Assembly: GCA_030601645.1 (NCBI GenBank)
Contig: JAUWBQ010000090.1
Location: 1 to 7,246 of the forward strand
Origin: Candidatus Bathyarchaeota archaeon
Lineage (GTDB): Archaea; Thermoproteota; Bathyarchaeia; TCS64
Direction: 5' to 3'
Length of the DNA stretch: 7,246 nucleotides
A model generated the notes under the pieces. The model made no database searches and had not been told where the DNA came from. It saw nothing but the letters and a program-made list of their open reading frames with translations. The position numbers and the translations under genes were made by a program. Shown piece after piece: positions 1 through 5,928 of this stretch. How positions within the stretch are numbered: position 1 is the first letter of the stretch; each line of letters starts with the position of its first letter.

Positions 1-1
1 A

Positions 2-523
2 GGCAGCCCTCGAAAAGACGGGAACACGGACGACGCCCTGAAGGCAGCCCTCAATGAAATGGAAGGGAGAATCCCAGGCCTCGAGACCGAGTTCCTCCAG
101 ATCACCGACTATCGTATAGAGCACTGCAGGGGCTGCAGGCACTGCATGACCCATGTCGAGTGCGCCATCGAGGGCGACGACCTGGACATGCTCGTGGGAA
201 AGATGCACGGTGCCGACCTCTTCATCCTCGGAGCGCCCATCTACTGGTGGGGGCCCCCGGGCGTCTTCAAGGATTTCATAGACCGCACCCACGGCTTCTA
301 CCCAGACGAGAGACGCTTCCACGGGAAGAAGGTGGCGGTCATCTCAGTAGCAGCCCAGAGCGGCTTCCCCAGCCACGAGAAGACCATGAACTGGCTCGAA
401 CACTACGGCGCGGAGTACGTCGGATGGCTCCGCCTCTTCGCCCGGGAGAAGGGCGAACTCCTGCAGAAACCCGGGCAGCTCAAGAAACTGACGGCGTTCG
501 CTAACGAGCTGGTAAGCCTGTAG
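2..523 (+). CDS. Iron-sulfur flavoprotein / NADPH-dependent FMN reductase family, 5'-truncated
   Basis: The reading frame is already open at base 2 and begins GSPRKDGNT, the phosphate-binding loop that binds FMN in the NADPH-dependent FMN reductase / flavodoxin-like family. The true start therefore lies a few codons before the window, and the first internal Met (base 59) is not the start. There are 173 visible codons. Visible residues 42-54 hold C-x2-C-x2-C-x5-C, the compact cysteine motif that binds a 4Fe-4S cluster in archaeal iron-sulfur flavoproteins (Isf), followed by a DD pair. Residues 78-95 (GAPIYWWG...FKDFIDRT) match the family's second flavin-contacting segment. Family knowledge: cytoplasmic flavoproteins that move electrons between ferredoxin-like donors and acceptors such as O2 or peroxide. 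The physiological partner cannot be told from sequence. It ends 49 bp before the GyrI-like gene, which has its own promoter-like box. Confidence 0.9.
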   Translation, partial: GSPRKDGNTDDALKAALNEMEGRIPGLETEFLQITDYRIEHCRGCRHCMTHVECAIEGDDLDMLVGKMHGADLFILGAPIYWWGPPGVFKDFIDRTHGFYPDERRFHGKKVAVISVAAQSGFPSHEKTMNWLEHYGAEYVGWLRLFAREKGELLQKPGQLKKLTAFANELVSL

Positions 524-541
524 ACTCCCCATTCCGAGACT

Positions 542-549
542 CTTTTAAT
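542..549 (+). promoter_or_regulatory. TATA-like box for the GyrI-like gene
   Basis: CTTTTAAT lies in a 49-bp spacer, centred about 27 bp before the ATG at 573. That is the usual distance from an archaeal TATA box to the transcription start, so the transcript is probably leaderless. No Shine-Dalgarno-like sequence precedes the ATG. Confidence 0.5.
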
Positions 550-572
550 CCATAACGACTCGATCCATAACC

Positions 573-1184
573 ATGGGCAAGCTGGACCTCCGAAAGGAGC
601 TCAAGCAATACTACAAGGCGAAGAAGAGACCCGAGGTCATAGACGTGCCCCCAGGGAAGTTCCTCACCATCGTCGGCAGGGGAGAACCCGGGGGCGAGGC
701 CTACGCCGCCGCCCTCCAGGCCCTCTACGGCCTGAGCTACACCCTCAAGTTCAAGTGCAAGGCCGAGGGCAGGGACTTCACCGTCATGGCCCTCGAGGGG
801 CTCTGGTGGTGGGACGACCCGGGAGCATTCGACCTAGAGAGCGCACCTCCCAGGCAGGAGTGGAACTGGAAGTCCATGATCCGCCAGCCCGACTTCGTCA
901 CCCAGGAGATGGTGGACGAGGTCCGCCCCGAGGTGAGGGAGAAGAGGGGCCCGGCGGTGGACGATGTCGTCCTGGAGACCTTCCACGAGGGCCTCAGCGC
1001 CCAGATAATGCACCTGGGCCCCTACAGCGAGGAGGGCCCCACTATAAGGCGCCTTCACGAGTTCATCCACGAGGAAGGCTACAATATGAGGGGCATCCAC
1101 CACGAGATATACATGAGCGACCCCCGGAGGTCGAAGCCGGAGAACATCAAGACCATCATCCGCCAGCCCATCGAGAGAACATAG
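573..1184 (+). CDS. GyrI-like small-molecule-binding domain protein
   Basis: A 203-residue protein matching the stand-alone GyrI-like family (SHS2-type ligand-binding domain of the BmrR/SbmC superfamily). Recognisable signatures in order: a PPGKFLTIVGRGEP segment near residues 26-39, LEGLWWW at 74-80, MIRQPDFVT at 102-110, MHLGPYSEE at 146-154, and HHEIYMSDPRR at 176-186 followed by KTIIRQP. No DNA-binding helix-turn-helix is present, so it is not an AraC/MerR-type regulator, only the ligand-binding module. Family knowledge: these cytoplasmic domains bind amphipathic or cationic small molecules, and some members hydrolyse cyclopropanoid toxins, so a detoxification or ligand-sequestering role is plausible but inferred. 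The start is supported by the TATA-like box 27 bp upstream. Length is normal for the family and no frameshift is visible. Confidence 0.9.
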   Translation: MGKLDLRKELKQYYKAKKRPEVIDVPPGKFLTIVGRGEPGGEAYAAALQALYGLSYTLKFKCKAEGRDFTVMALEGLWWWDDPGAFDLESAPPRQEWNWKSMIRQPDFVTQEMVDEVRPEVREKRGPAVDDVVLETFHEGLSAQIMHLGPYSEEGPTIRRLHEFIHEEGYNMRGIHHEIYMSDPRRSKPENIKTIIRQPIERT

Positions 1185-1291
1185 GGCCCTCTTCGGGCGC
1201 CTCAGACACTCCGGAAGCAGCAGATCCCTGATAGTCTCCATGGAGGCAGACTGGCGCGTATATCTCAGCCAACATTACACGGAATTATTTG

Positions 1292-1320
1292 CATACGTCG
1301 ATGTATGGGAAGGAGCCCAT
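1292..1320 (+). promoter_or_regulatory. Two overlapping inverted repeats upstream of the amidotransferase promoter
   Basis: CATAC (1292-1296) pairs with GTATG (1303-1307), and ATGGG (1305-1309) pairs with CCCAT (1316-1320). Each has a 5-bp arm and a 6-nt spacer, and the two share bases 1305-1307, so they could not form together. They sit just upstream of the TATA box at 1336-1343, where an activator or repressor site would be expected. The rest of the 1185-1375 spacer holds only a weak GCCC/GGGC hairpin right after the GyrI-like stop codon. Confidence 0.3.
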
Positions 1321-1335
1321 GTGTACAGACTAATT

Positions 1336-1343
1336 CTTTATAC
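1336..1343 (+). promoter_or_regulatory. TATA box for the glutamine amidotransferase gene
   Basis: CTTTATAC is a good archaeal TATA match, centred about 37 bp before the ATG at 1376. It predicts a start of transcription near 1366 and a leader of roughly 10 nt. Confidence 0.55.
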
Positions 1344-1375
1344 ATGAAGACTCAAATCATCAAAGGATTCGTGTC

Positions 1376-2413
1376 ATGTGTCAACTTGCAGCTTATGTCG
1401 GAAGTCGATCCATCGCCCCCCTCCTGCTGGAATCGTTGAAGCTCCAGCAGGCCTACATCGGCGCCCACGCGACGGGGCTTGCAATAGTCAACAAGAGGGG
1501 CATCGAGATGGTGAAGGGCGTTGGCCACGTTGATCACGTGAGGAAGGCTACGAGCATCGATAATCTCTCCGGGACAGCCGGGATCGCCCACAGCCGTTAC
1601 AGCATGAACATCGTAAGGGATCCAAACTACAACGTTCAAGGGGGCGTCCACCCTTGGCTGGTCAACGAGGGGTCCTCCGCATTCATGCACAACGGAGTGC
1701 TGGTTAACCATCTCGAGTTCTACGAGGACCTGAAGAAGAGGCACAACTTCACCAGCTACATCCCCGAGCTGGACCATGTGACCGACACCGAGATAGCGGC
1801 AGTCATGCTCGGTGAAGCGATCCAGGAGGGATTGAACGTGGAGGAAGCCCTACGACATATAATCAATCAGCTGCTCGGCACCATCCTCTTTGGAGTGGTG
1901 AGCCGTGAGAGCCCCCACACCGTCTGGTTGGCCAACCTCTACCAGCCATGCTACGTGGGAGTGGGAGAGGACGAAGCCATGTTCTGCTCGAGCCGACTGG
2001 GGTTCAAGCCCTTCGAGGACGACCTCACCATCTTCCAGCCCCCCAAGAACAGCCTGATAAAGCTCACCCCGGGCAACGTTGAGATCGAAAGGTTGACCTC
2101 GAGACACCTGCCCGATCTCTGGATTGACCCAACAAAACTGGAGGAGCACGTCGTGAGATTGCTGCGAGAAAAGGGTGAGAGGGACTCCATCTACCTCATA
2201 ACAAAATTGCTGAAAAGGGGCTTCAGAGAGGTCCTGGGCCTCACCGATGAAGCCTGGAACAGGTTATTGAGGGATGGCTGGGATGGAGATGGGCAGTTCG
2301 TTGAAGCAATGGATTGGCTCGCCGAACGAGGCGTCGTAGAGAAGAAGCTCAGATACACGGACGAGGGCGGCGTCCCAGGGACCCCCCGTGTCTACTGGAG
2401 CCTCAATGAATAA
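1376..2413 (+). CDS. Class II glutamine amidotransferase with C-terminal winged-helix-like domain
   Basis: A 345-residue protein whose N-terminal ~235 residues form a class II (Ntn-hydrolase) glutaminase domain. Cys2 follows the initiator Met directly and would be the nucleophile once Met is removed, which fixes the start. Other family landmarks are HSRYS (72-76), GGVHPW (89-94), HNG (105-107, oxyanion-hole Asn/Gly) and TDTE (136-139). These resemble the glutaminase halves of GlmS and PurF, but no SIS or phosphoribosyltransferase domain follows. Instead residues ~255-345 are helical and end in a helix-turn-helix plus a wing-like segment (LAERGVVEKK ... GTPRVYWSL). The glutaminase chemistry (glutamine to glutamate plus ammonia) is well supported. 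The ammonia acceptor is unknown, and an ammonia-sensing or regulatory role is possible. It has its own TATA box and is followed by a T9 tract, so it is probably monocistronic. Confidence 0.85.
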   Translation: MCQLAAYVGSRSIAPLLLESLKLQQAYIGAHATGLAIVNKRGIEMVKGVGHVDHVRKATSIDNLSGTAGIAHSRYSMNIVRDPNYNVQGGVHPWLVNEGSSAFMHNGVLVNHLEFYEDLKKRHNFTSYIPELDHVTDTEIAAVMLGEAIQEGLNVEEALRHIINQLLGTILFGVVSRESPHTVWLANLYQPCYVGVGEDEAMFCSSRLGFKPFEDDLTIFQPPKNSLIKLTPGNVEIERLTSRHLPDLWIDPTKLEEHVVRLLREKGERDSIYLITKLLKRGFREVLGLTDEAWNRLLRDGWDGDGQFVEAMDWLAERGVVEKKLRYTDEGGVPGTPRVYWSLNE

Positions 2414-2471
2414 CATTACTTGGCGATCTGCCTCAATGTTTGCTCCCGAGCGCCCTCCTCAGTTTCGCTCT

Positions 2472-2513
2472 GGACATCTGAGTGTCCTTGAATCAATAAC
2501 CTAGTTTTTTTTT
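2472..2513 (+). terminator. T9 tract with upstream hairpin after the amidotransferase
   Basis: GGACA (2472-2476) and TGTCC (2483-2487) form a 5-bp inverted repeat, followed 17 nt later by nine consecutive T at 2505-2513. Archaeal intrinsic termination depends mainly on such U-tracts, so this is a reasonable end signal for the gene stopping at 2413. The same T-run continues into TTTATAG and could also act as a TATA element for the next gene. Confidence 0.45.
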
Positions 2514-2545
2514 ATAGATTTCAACAGGTCGTGGTCGATCTCCTC

Positions 2546-2552
2546 AAATATA
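2546..2552 (+). promoter_or_regulatory. TATA-like box for the PHP gene
   Basis: AAATATA is centred about 33 bp before the ATG at 2582 and would give a leader of about 6 nt. A second candidate, TTTATAG at 2511-2517, would start transcription near 2538-2540. Both predicted starts lie downstream of the GTG at 2531, which argues against that codon as the start. Confidence 0.4.
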
Positions 2553-2581
2553 GAGAGCGATGTATTCCCTTGAACACTCCA

Positions 2582-3433
2582 ATGGCTGCACCCCCCAAAA
2601 GGACATGGATCAAAAAGGACTTCCACGTCCACGAGAGCCACAGCTCCGACGCTCCCCTCGCCACCGTCGAGAAGTACTGCAGGGCGGCAGAGAGGAGGGG
2701 CATCGACGAGATCTGCTTCACCACTCACCTTATCCTCACGGGCCCCGACGTCCAGCACGGAATCTCCCCCGAGAAGATGCCCGAGTACCTCGAAGAGATC
2801 CAGACCGCCCAAGAGAGTACAACCGTCAAGCTGAGAACGGGCCTCGAGATCGACTGGTTCCCCAAGATCGAGAGGCAGATCGAGGCCATAATAGGCGAGT
2901 ATCCCCTGGACTACTCCCTGGGCAGCATACACTACGTCCGGGGCATCGACATCGGCTCGAGGAGGCAATCCCCGGCGTTCTTCCTGGGCAAGAGGATCGA
3001 GGACGTCCTGGAGATTTACTACGAGGAGTGGAGGAAGGCCGTCGAGAGCGGACTCTTCGACGTCATGGCCCACCCCGACTACTTCCGCAAATATCTCGGC
3101 CTCTCACACTTCATGCCCATATCCTGGGAGGACTACGGCTCGACCGTCTACGAGGCCATAGACAGCCTCAAGAGCCACCGCGTCGGCATCGAGGTGAACT
3201 CCTCAGGCTGGAGGCACGGGATACGCGATGTCTACCCCATCGGGGGCTTCCTCGAAGCTGCGAACAAGGCCGGCGTGGAAAAAGTCACCGTCGGCTCAGA
3301 CTGCCACAGTTGGGAGAGCCTTGGCAAGAACACCTTGAAAGCCGTCGGGAGGCTCGAAGAGGCTGGGTATGACTATCTCTGCGTGTTCGAGGGGAGGAGG
3401 AACCGCAAGATCAGCCTCTCGGACGTGGTTTAG
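2582..3433 (+). CDS. PHP-family phosphoesterase, histidinol-phosphatase (HisK) type
   Basis: A 283-residue metallophosphoesterase of the PHP (polymerase and histidinol phosphatase) family. The metal-binding set looks complete: DFHVH (His15, His17), TTHL (His49), GLEIDW (Glu89), SIHY (His117), AHPDYF (His164) and GSDCH (Asp240, His242), consistent with a trinuclear metal site. Length and motif order match single-domain histidinol-phosphate phosphatases, but no other histidine-biosynthesis gene is nearby, and PHP members also hydrolyse other phosphate esters, so the substrate is open. The frame is open from a GTG at 2531. The ATG at 2582 is preferred because PHP proteins start shortly before the DxHxH motif and because the TATA-like boxes predict transcription starting after 2531. 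It converges on the MEDS gene across a 35-bp gap. Confidence 0.85.
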   Translation: MAAPPKRTWIKKDFHVHESHSSDAPLATVEKYCRAAERRGIDEICFTTHLILTGPDVQHGISPEKMPEYLEEIQTAQESTTVKLRTGLEIDWFPKIERQIEAIIGEYPLDYSLGSIHYVRGIDIGSRRQSPAFFLGKRIEDVLEIYYEEWRKAVESGLFDVMAHPDYFRKYLGLSHFMPISWEDYGSTVYEAIDSLKSHRVGIEVNSSGWRHGIRDVYPIGGFLEAANKAGVEKVTVGSDCHSWESLGKNTLKAVGRLEEAGYDYLCVFEGRRNRKISLSDVV

Positions 3434-3468
3434 AAGGAATCGAATTGTACGCGCTTGTATGATCTCCA

Positions 3469-4119
3469 CTAGATCTTTATCTTGAGGAGCTCCTCGACGT
3501 CCGTTTTCTCCACTTCCTCGGGCTCCACGATCATGGAGCCGCCCCCAGCGGTGAAGATCGCCCCTCCATGGGCCCTGATCAGGGGCATGATCATTTCCGT
3601 GTATCCGGTGTTGACGATCGCAGGGATGCTGTAGGCGCAGATGGCCTCCATCGGGATCGAGAGGACCCTGTGGAGGGCATACTCGTACTGCAGCAGCTCC
3701 CTCACCTTCCCCTCATCGAAGAAGCATGAAAGCTCGCCAGTACCCCGGAGCCCCAGACCCATATCCCTCATCTTTCCGTAGACTTCGTGCCAGCGATTGA
3801 TGATCTTCAAGGGATCGACGATCCCGTTCTCAATGTAGAAGGGATCGTAGTACTTTATCTGAAGTCTGCCTGATCTCTCGTTCTCCTCGACGTCGATCCC
3901 GGAGGATTTCATGCCCGCGCGAATCTGATCCGGAGTCTCCTCGTAGCAGACGTACAGCCCCCCTTTCTCGTTCTCGAGGCCGTCGGCGATGTACGTGTTC
4001 AGTATATCCCTCTTGCTCTCCGGCGTGTCATAGAACAGGATGATGTGGTTGGTGGGCTTCATGTTGTGGGTGAAGCTGGAGACCTCCTCGCTGAGAAGCA
4101 TATCAATAAAAATTGACAC
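3469..4119 (-). CDS. Stand-alone MEDS (DcmR sensory) domain protein
   Basis: Up to 216 residues. The pattern HIILFYD (25-31), a GL...GGLYVCYEE stretch (48-61), GELSCFF (128-134) and a helix leading to IPMEAICAYS (155-164) matches the MEDS domain, a degenerate relative of the RecA/KaiC fold named for methanogen/methylotroph DcmR sensory proteins. No Walker A motif is visible. Family knowledge: the domain is thought to sense hydrocarbon-like ligands and is usually fused to a helix-turn-helix or histidine kinase. Here it stands alone, so it would need a partner. The TrmB-like regulator 60 bp upstream on the same strand is the obvious candidate (inference). The start is uncertain: GTG at 4119, ATG at 4101 or ATG at 4062. 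TATA-like sequences at 4151-4163 and 4129-4136 suit the first two, and no clear Shine-Dalgarno sequence helps. Confidence 0.8.
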   Translation of the reverse strand: MSIFIDMLLSEEVSSFTHNMKPTNHIILFYDTPESKRDILNTYIADGLENEKGGLYVCYEETPDQIRAGMKSSGIDVEENERSGRLQIKYYDPFYIENGIVDPLKIINRWHEVYGKMRDMGLGLRGTGELSCFFDEGKVRELLQYEYALHRVLSIPMEAICAYSIPAIVNTGYTEMIMPLIRAHGGAIFTAGGGSMIVEPEEVEKTDVEELLKIKI

Positions 4120-4150
4120 TGGATGGTGGATATATCGTTTTGGTTACTGG

Positions 4151-4163
4151 TTTTTTATATATT
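4151..4163 (-). promoter_or_regulatory. TATA box for the MEDS gene
   Basis: Read on the minus strand this is AATATATAAAAAA, a strong archaeal TATA match, predicting a transcript start near 4131 and a 12-nt leader to the GTG at 4119. A second, palindromic box, GATATATC at 4129-4136, would suit the ATG at 4101. The MEDS gene can therefore be transcribed on its own even though it follows the TrmB-like gene. Confidence 0.5.
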
Positions 4164-4164
4164 G

Positions 4165-4170
4165 AAAAAA
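4165..4170 (-). terminator. Short U-tract after the TrmB-like gene
   Basis: Ten bases after the TrmB-like stop codon, the minus strand has six consecutive T. This is a modest archaeal-type U-tract terminator directly before the MEDS promoter. Read-through into the MEDS gene remains possible. Confidence 0.3.
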
Positions 4171-4179
4171 TATTCCAGA

Positions 4180-5832
4180 TCACTGGGCATGGTTCCTCAT
4201 CAGGTCACCGGCAAGCTTGCTGACATTTTCAGCCATGTCCTCCGTTTTTTCATTGAAGACCAGCTCGATGCTGTATAGCTTTGCGAGGTTCTTCTCCTGT
4301 TCTTGGAAAGGTTTCATGGAGGCAAGCAATAGCACCCTCGGCTTGAGGTCGATGCTCTTCGCCCCCAGCCTGATTATGTGGTTGAATGCGGTCTCTTCCA
4401 GTAGGATGTCGATGGCCATGGAGACCTCCGGGCGATTCGGGTCGGTGGCGACAAGGTTGAAGGAGTGCTCCACACCAGAGGATCCGGCCAGCGACCCCGG
4501 GGACTCGACATGCCACCCCGATAACTCGAGCGAGGATTTGATCGCGTTGGACTTCTCCAGGTAGTCCCTCTGAGTCGTGAGCCTAGAAACGATGTCGCCT
4601 GCGGGCTCCCCCATGTTCCAGTAGTCCATGAAGACGTTATTCATTGTCTCTATGTAGGCCCCCATATTAGACCAAACGGCCCTGTCAGTCGCCCGGGTCG
4701 AGGGGATGTTCATCAACGCCTCCTTTTCGTCCACTATCAGGAGCTGGAGGTCGAAAGAGCTCAGGCTGTGCATGACGTCCGCCGTCTCTATGACGTCGCT
4801 CAACTTCTGGAGATTATCCAAGTCTAACTGTGTTAGGATCTTGATCTCGGCCTCGTTGTTCAAGTTGCTCAGAATGTCCTCAATGGGTATGGGGAGGTCG
4901 TCGACCTTGCTCACCATCAGCTGAAGAGACGATTCACACATCTTCAGCATCCTCCGGAAGGTCTCGACATAGTCGTCTTGAGCTCTGATGACCCTGATCT
5001 CCTGGGGGATTGTCCCGGACCTAAGGGCCTCGATGATCTCATGGGCGTCTGAGGCAAGCGTCCAGAGGGCGTCGAAGAATACCTTCATGGCCGATGTATA
5101 GCTCTGGGCGTTGGTCCAAAGGCCCGTGTCGTCCTGCGTTGTCATGCTCATCGAGTCGTCCATCGATGTCGTGGTCAGGGTCTCCCTGTCGTCGATGGTC
5201 ACGAATCGGACAGGGGACGGAAGGGGGACGTGCCTGACCTCCGCGAAGTCGATGAAGTAGTTGACCTCTTCAAACTCAGGCCCCTCTACCTGGGTGAGGA
5301 TCCTGACCCTCCTCCCCTCCTGATTGAGAGCCCGGAGCCTCTCGTCGAAGCCCATCAGGGCTAGGCGGTGGAGGTCGCCTCTCGTCGTCACGATGCAGAT
5401 CTCCTCATCGGACCTCTCGCACATCTGGATGAGGAGGTCGTAAATCGGCTGCCTCCCCTGATAGAACCTGAAGCGAGGTTCCTCTAGCCGTTCCGCGGCA
5501 CCCTCGGAGAGCTTCGCCCAATCATCGATTATCTCCTTCTCCCTGGTCTCGAGGCCTGATAGGCGCGTCTTGATATCGCCGATGTGCCTCTTGAGGAACT
5601 CCTCCAGTGGGGTTACTACGAACCTCACGGGCCTCCCGATAATCCTCTCCACGAGCCCCTTCTCCTCGAGAGCCTTGAGGGTGCGATACGCCCTCATCCT
5701 GTTGATGTCGAACCTCCTCGCGACGATCCGGGCGGGCGTGGGGCCCATGGACGAGAGGAACACGTAGACCTCCGCCTCCTCCTTGGTGAACCCGAAGTCG
5801 ATGAGCCTCTCGCTCAGCTTCTCTAGGGCCAT
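4180..5832 (-). CDS. TrmB-family transcriptional regulator with duplicated sensor region and extra C-terminal domain
   Basis: A 550-residue protein, longer than typical TrmB regulators (about 250-350). Residues 1-75 are a TrmB-type winged helix (FGFTKEEAEVYVFL, then recognition helix INRMRAYRTLKALEEKGLVE). Residues ~80-115 look like a helical coiled-coil linker. Residues ~120-262 and ~278-408 appear to be two copies of the phospholipase-D-like sensor fold seen in TrmB proteins, sharing RVRILTQ/EIKILTQ and LWTN...ALW/VWSN...DYW; the catalytic HxK motif is absent. Residues ~425-545 (SGWHVESPGSLAGSSGVEHSF onward) form a further alpha/beta domain of uncertain identity, perhaps a degenerate restriction-endonuclease-like fold. 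The frame is open from TTG 5883 and ATG 5862. ATG 5832 is preferred because GAGGGG lies 3 nt upstream, a TATA box precedes it, and the family's DNA-binding domain begins there. Likely role: ligand-responsive repressor or activator; the ligand is unknown. Confidence 0.85.
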   Translation of the reverse strand: MALEKLSERLIDFGFTKEEAEVYVFLSSMGPTPARIVARRFDINRMRAYRTLKALEEKGLVERIIGRPVRFVVTPLEEFLKRHIGDIKTRLSGLETREKEIIDDWAKLSEGAAERLEEPRFRFYQGRQPIYDLLIQMCERSDEEICIVTTRGDLHRLALMGFDERLRALNQEGRRVRILTQVEGPEFEEVNYFIDFAEVRHVPLPSPVRFVTIDDRETLTTTSMDDSMSMTTQDDTGLWTNAQSYTSAMKVFFDALWTLASDAHEIIEALRSGTIPQEIRVIRAQDDYVETFRRMLKMCESSLQLMVSKVDDLPIPIEDILSNLNNEAEIKILTQLDLDNLQKLSDVIETADVMHSLSSFDLQLLIVDEKEALMNIPSTRATDRAVWSNMGAYIETMNNVFMDYWNMGEPAGDIVSRLTTQRDYLEKSNAIKSSLELSGWHVESPGSLAGSSGVEHSFNLVATDPNRPEVSMAIDILLEETAFNHIIRLGAKSIDLKPRVLLLASMKPFQEQEKNLAKLYSIELVFNEKTEDMAENVSKLAGDLMRNHAQ

Positions 5833-5862
5833 TTTCCCCTCAATTAGCCTATCGTAGGCCAT

Positions 5863-5871
5863 CCCTATAAG
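5863..5871 (-). promoter_or_regulatory. TATA box for the TrmB-like gene
   Basis: On the minus strand, CTTATAGGG is centred 36 bp upstream of the ATG at 5832, predicting a leader of about 9 nt that still includes the GAGGGG ribosome-binding-like sequence at 5835-5840. It lies just downstream, in the direction of transcription, of the repeat at 5877-5891. Confidence 0.45.
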
Positions 5872-5876
5872 TTGCA

Positions 5877-5917
5877 CGTACAAATGTTACAAACAATATG
5901 AACGAACAAATGTTACA
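5877..5917. repeat. Pair of 15-bp direct repeats, putative operator
   Basis: CGTACAAATGTTACA (5877-5891) and CGAACAAATGTTACA (5903-5917) match at 14 of 15 positions, with starts 26 bp apart. A weaker third copy (8 of 12) can be placed at 5920-5931 over the start of the rightward gene. They lie between the divergent TrmB-like and ORFan genes and bracket a TATA-like sequence at 5894-5900, as expected for sites bound by a regulator that controls one or both genes. Autoregulation by the TrmB-like protein is inferred. The sequence does not resemble the published Thermococcus TrmB palindrome. Confidence 0.6.
5894..5900 (+). promoter_or_regulatory. Weak TATA-like box for the small ORFan gene
   Basis: CAATATG is centred about 32 bp before the ATG at 5929, between the two 15-bp repeats. 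A protein bound to the second repeat would cover the predicted start of transcription. It is a weak match and is listed because of its position. Confidence 0.3.
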
Positions 5918-5928
5918 GAACCATTGTT

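Noticed and set aside
160..504. Overlapping open frame inside the flavoprotein gene
   Set aside because: Arg/Pro/His-rich shadow of a GC-rich gene; the other frame carries the FMN-binding and Cys motifs.
755..1241. Open frames on both strands inside and past the GyrI-like gene
   Set aside because: Low-complexity shadow translations of a well-matched gene with no start signals.
1352..1777. Antisense open frame across the amidotransferase start
   Set aside because: It runs opposite the conserved glutaminase motifs and has no promoter or family match.
2501..3073. Antisense open frame opposite the PHP gene
   Set aside because: Val/Leu/Asp-rich mirror of a GC-rich gene, without motif or start signal.
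2560..3372. A 270-codon forward frame inside the PHP gene
   Set aside because: Arg/Pro/His-rich composition typical of an out-of-frame translation; the true frame has every PHP metal ligand.
2582..3433. PHP gene as evidence of a histidine biosynthesis operon
   Set aside because: No other his gene is in the window, and PHP phosphoesterases have several substrates.
4198..4560. Active restriction endonuclease fused to the regulator
   Set aside because: Only a weak resemblance in strand order; a convincing D-(E/D)xK triad is not visible.
4217..4564. Forward open frame opposite the TrmB-like C-terminus
   Set aside because: Ser/Leu/Met-rich antisense translation with no supporting signal.
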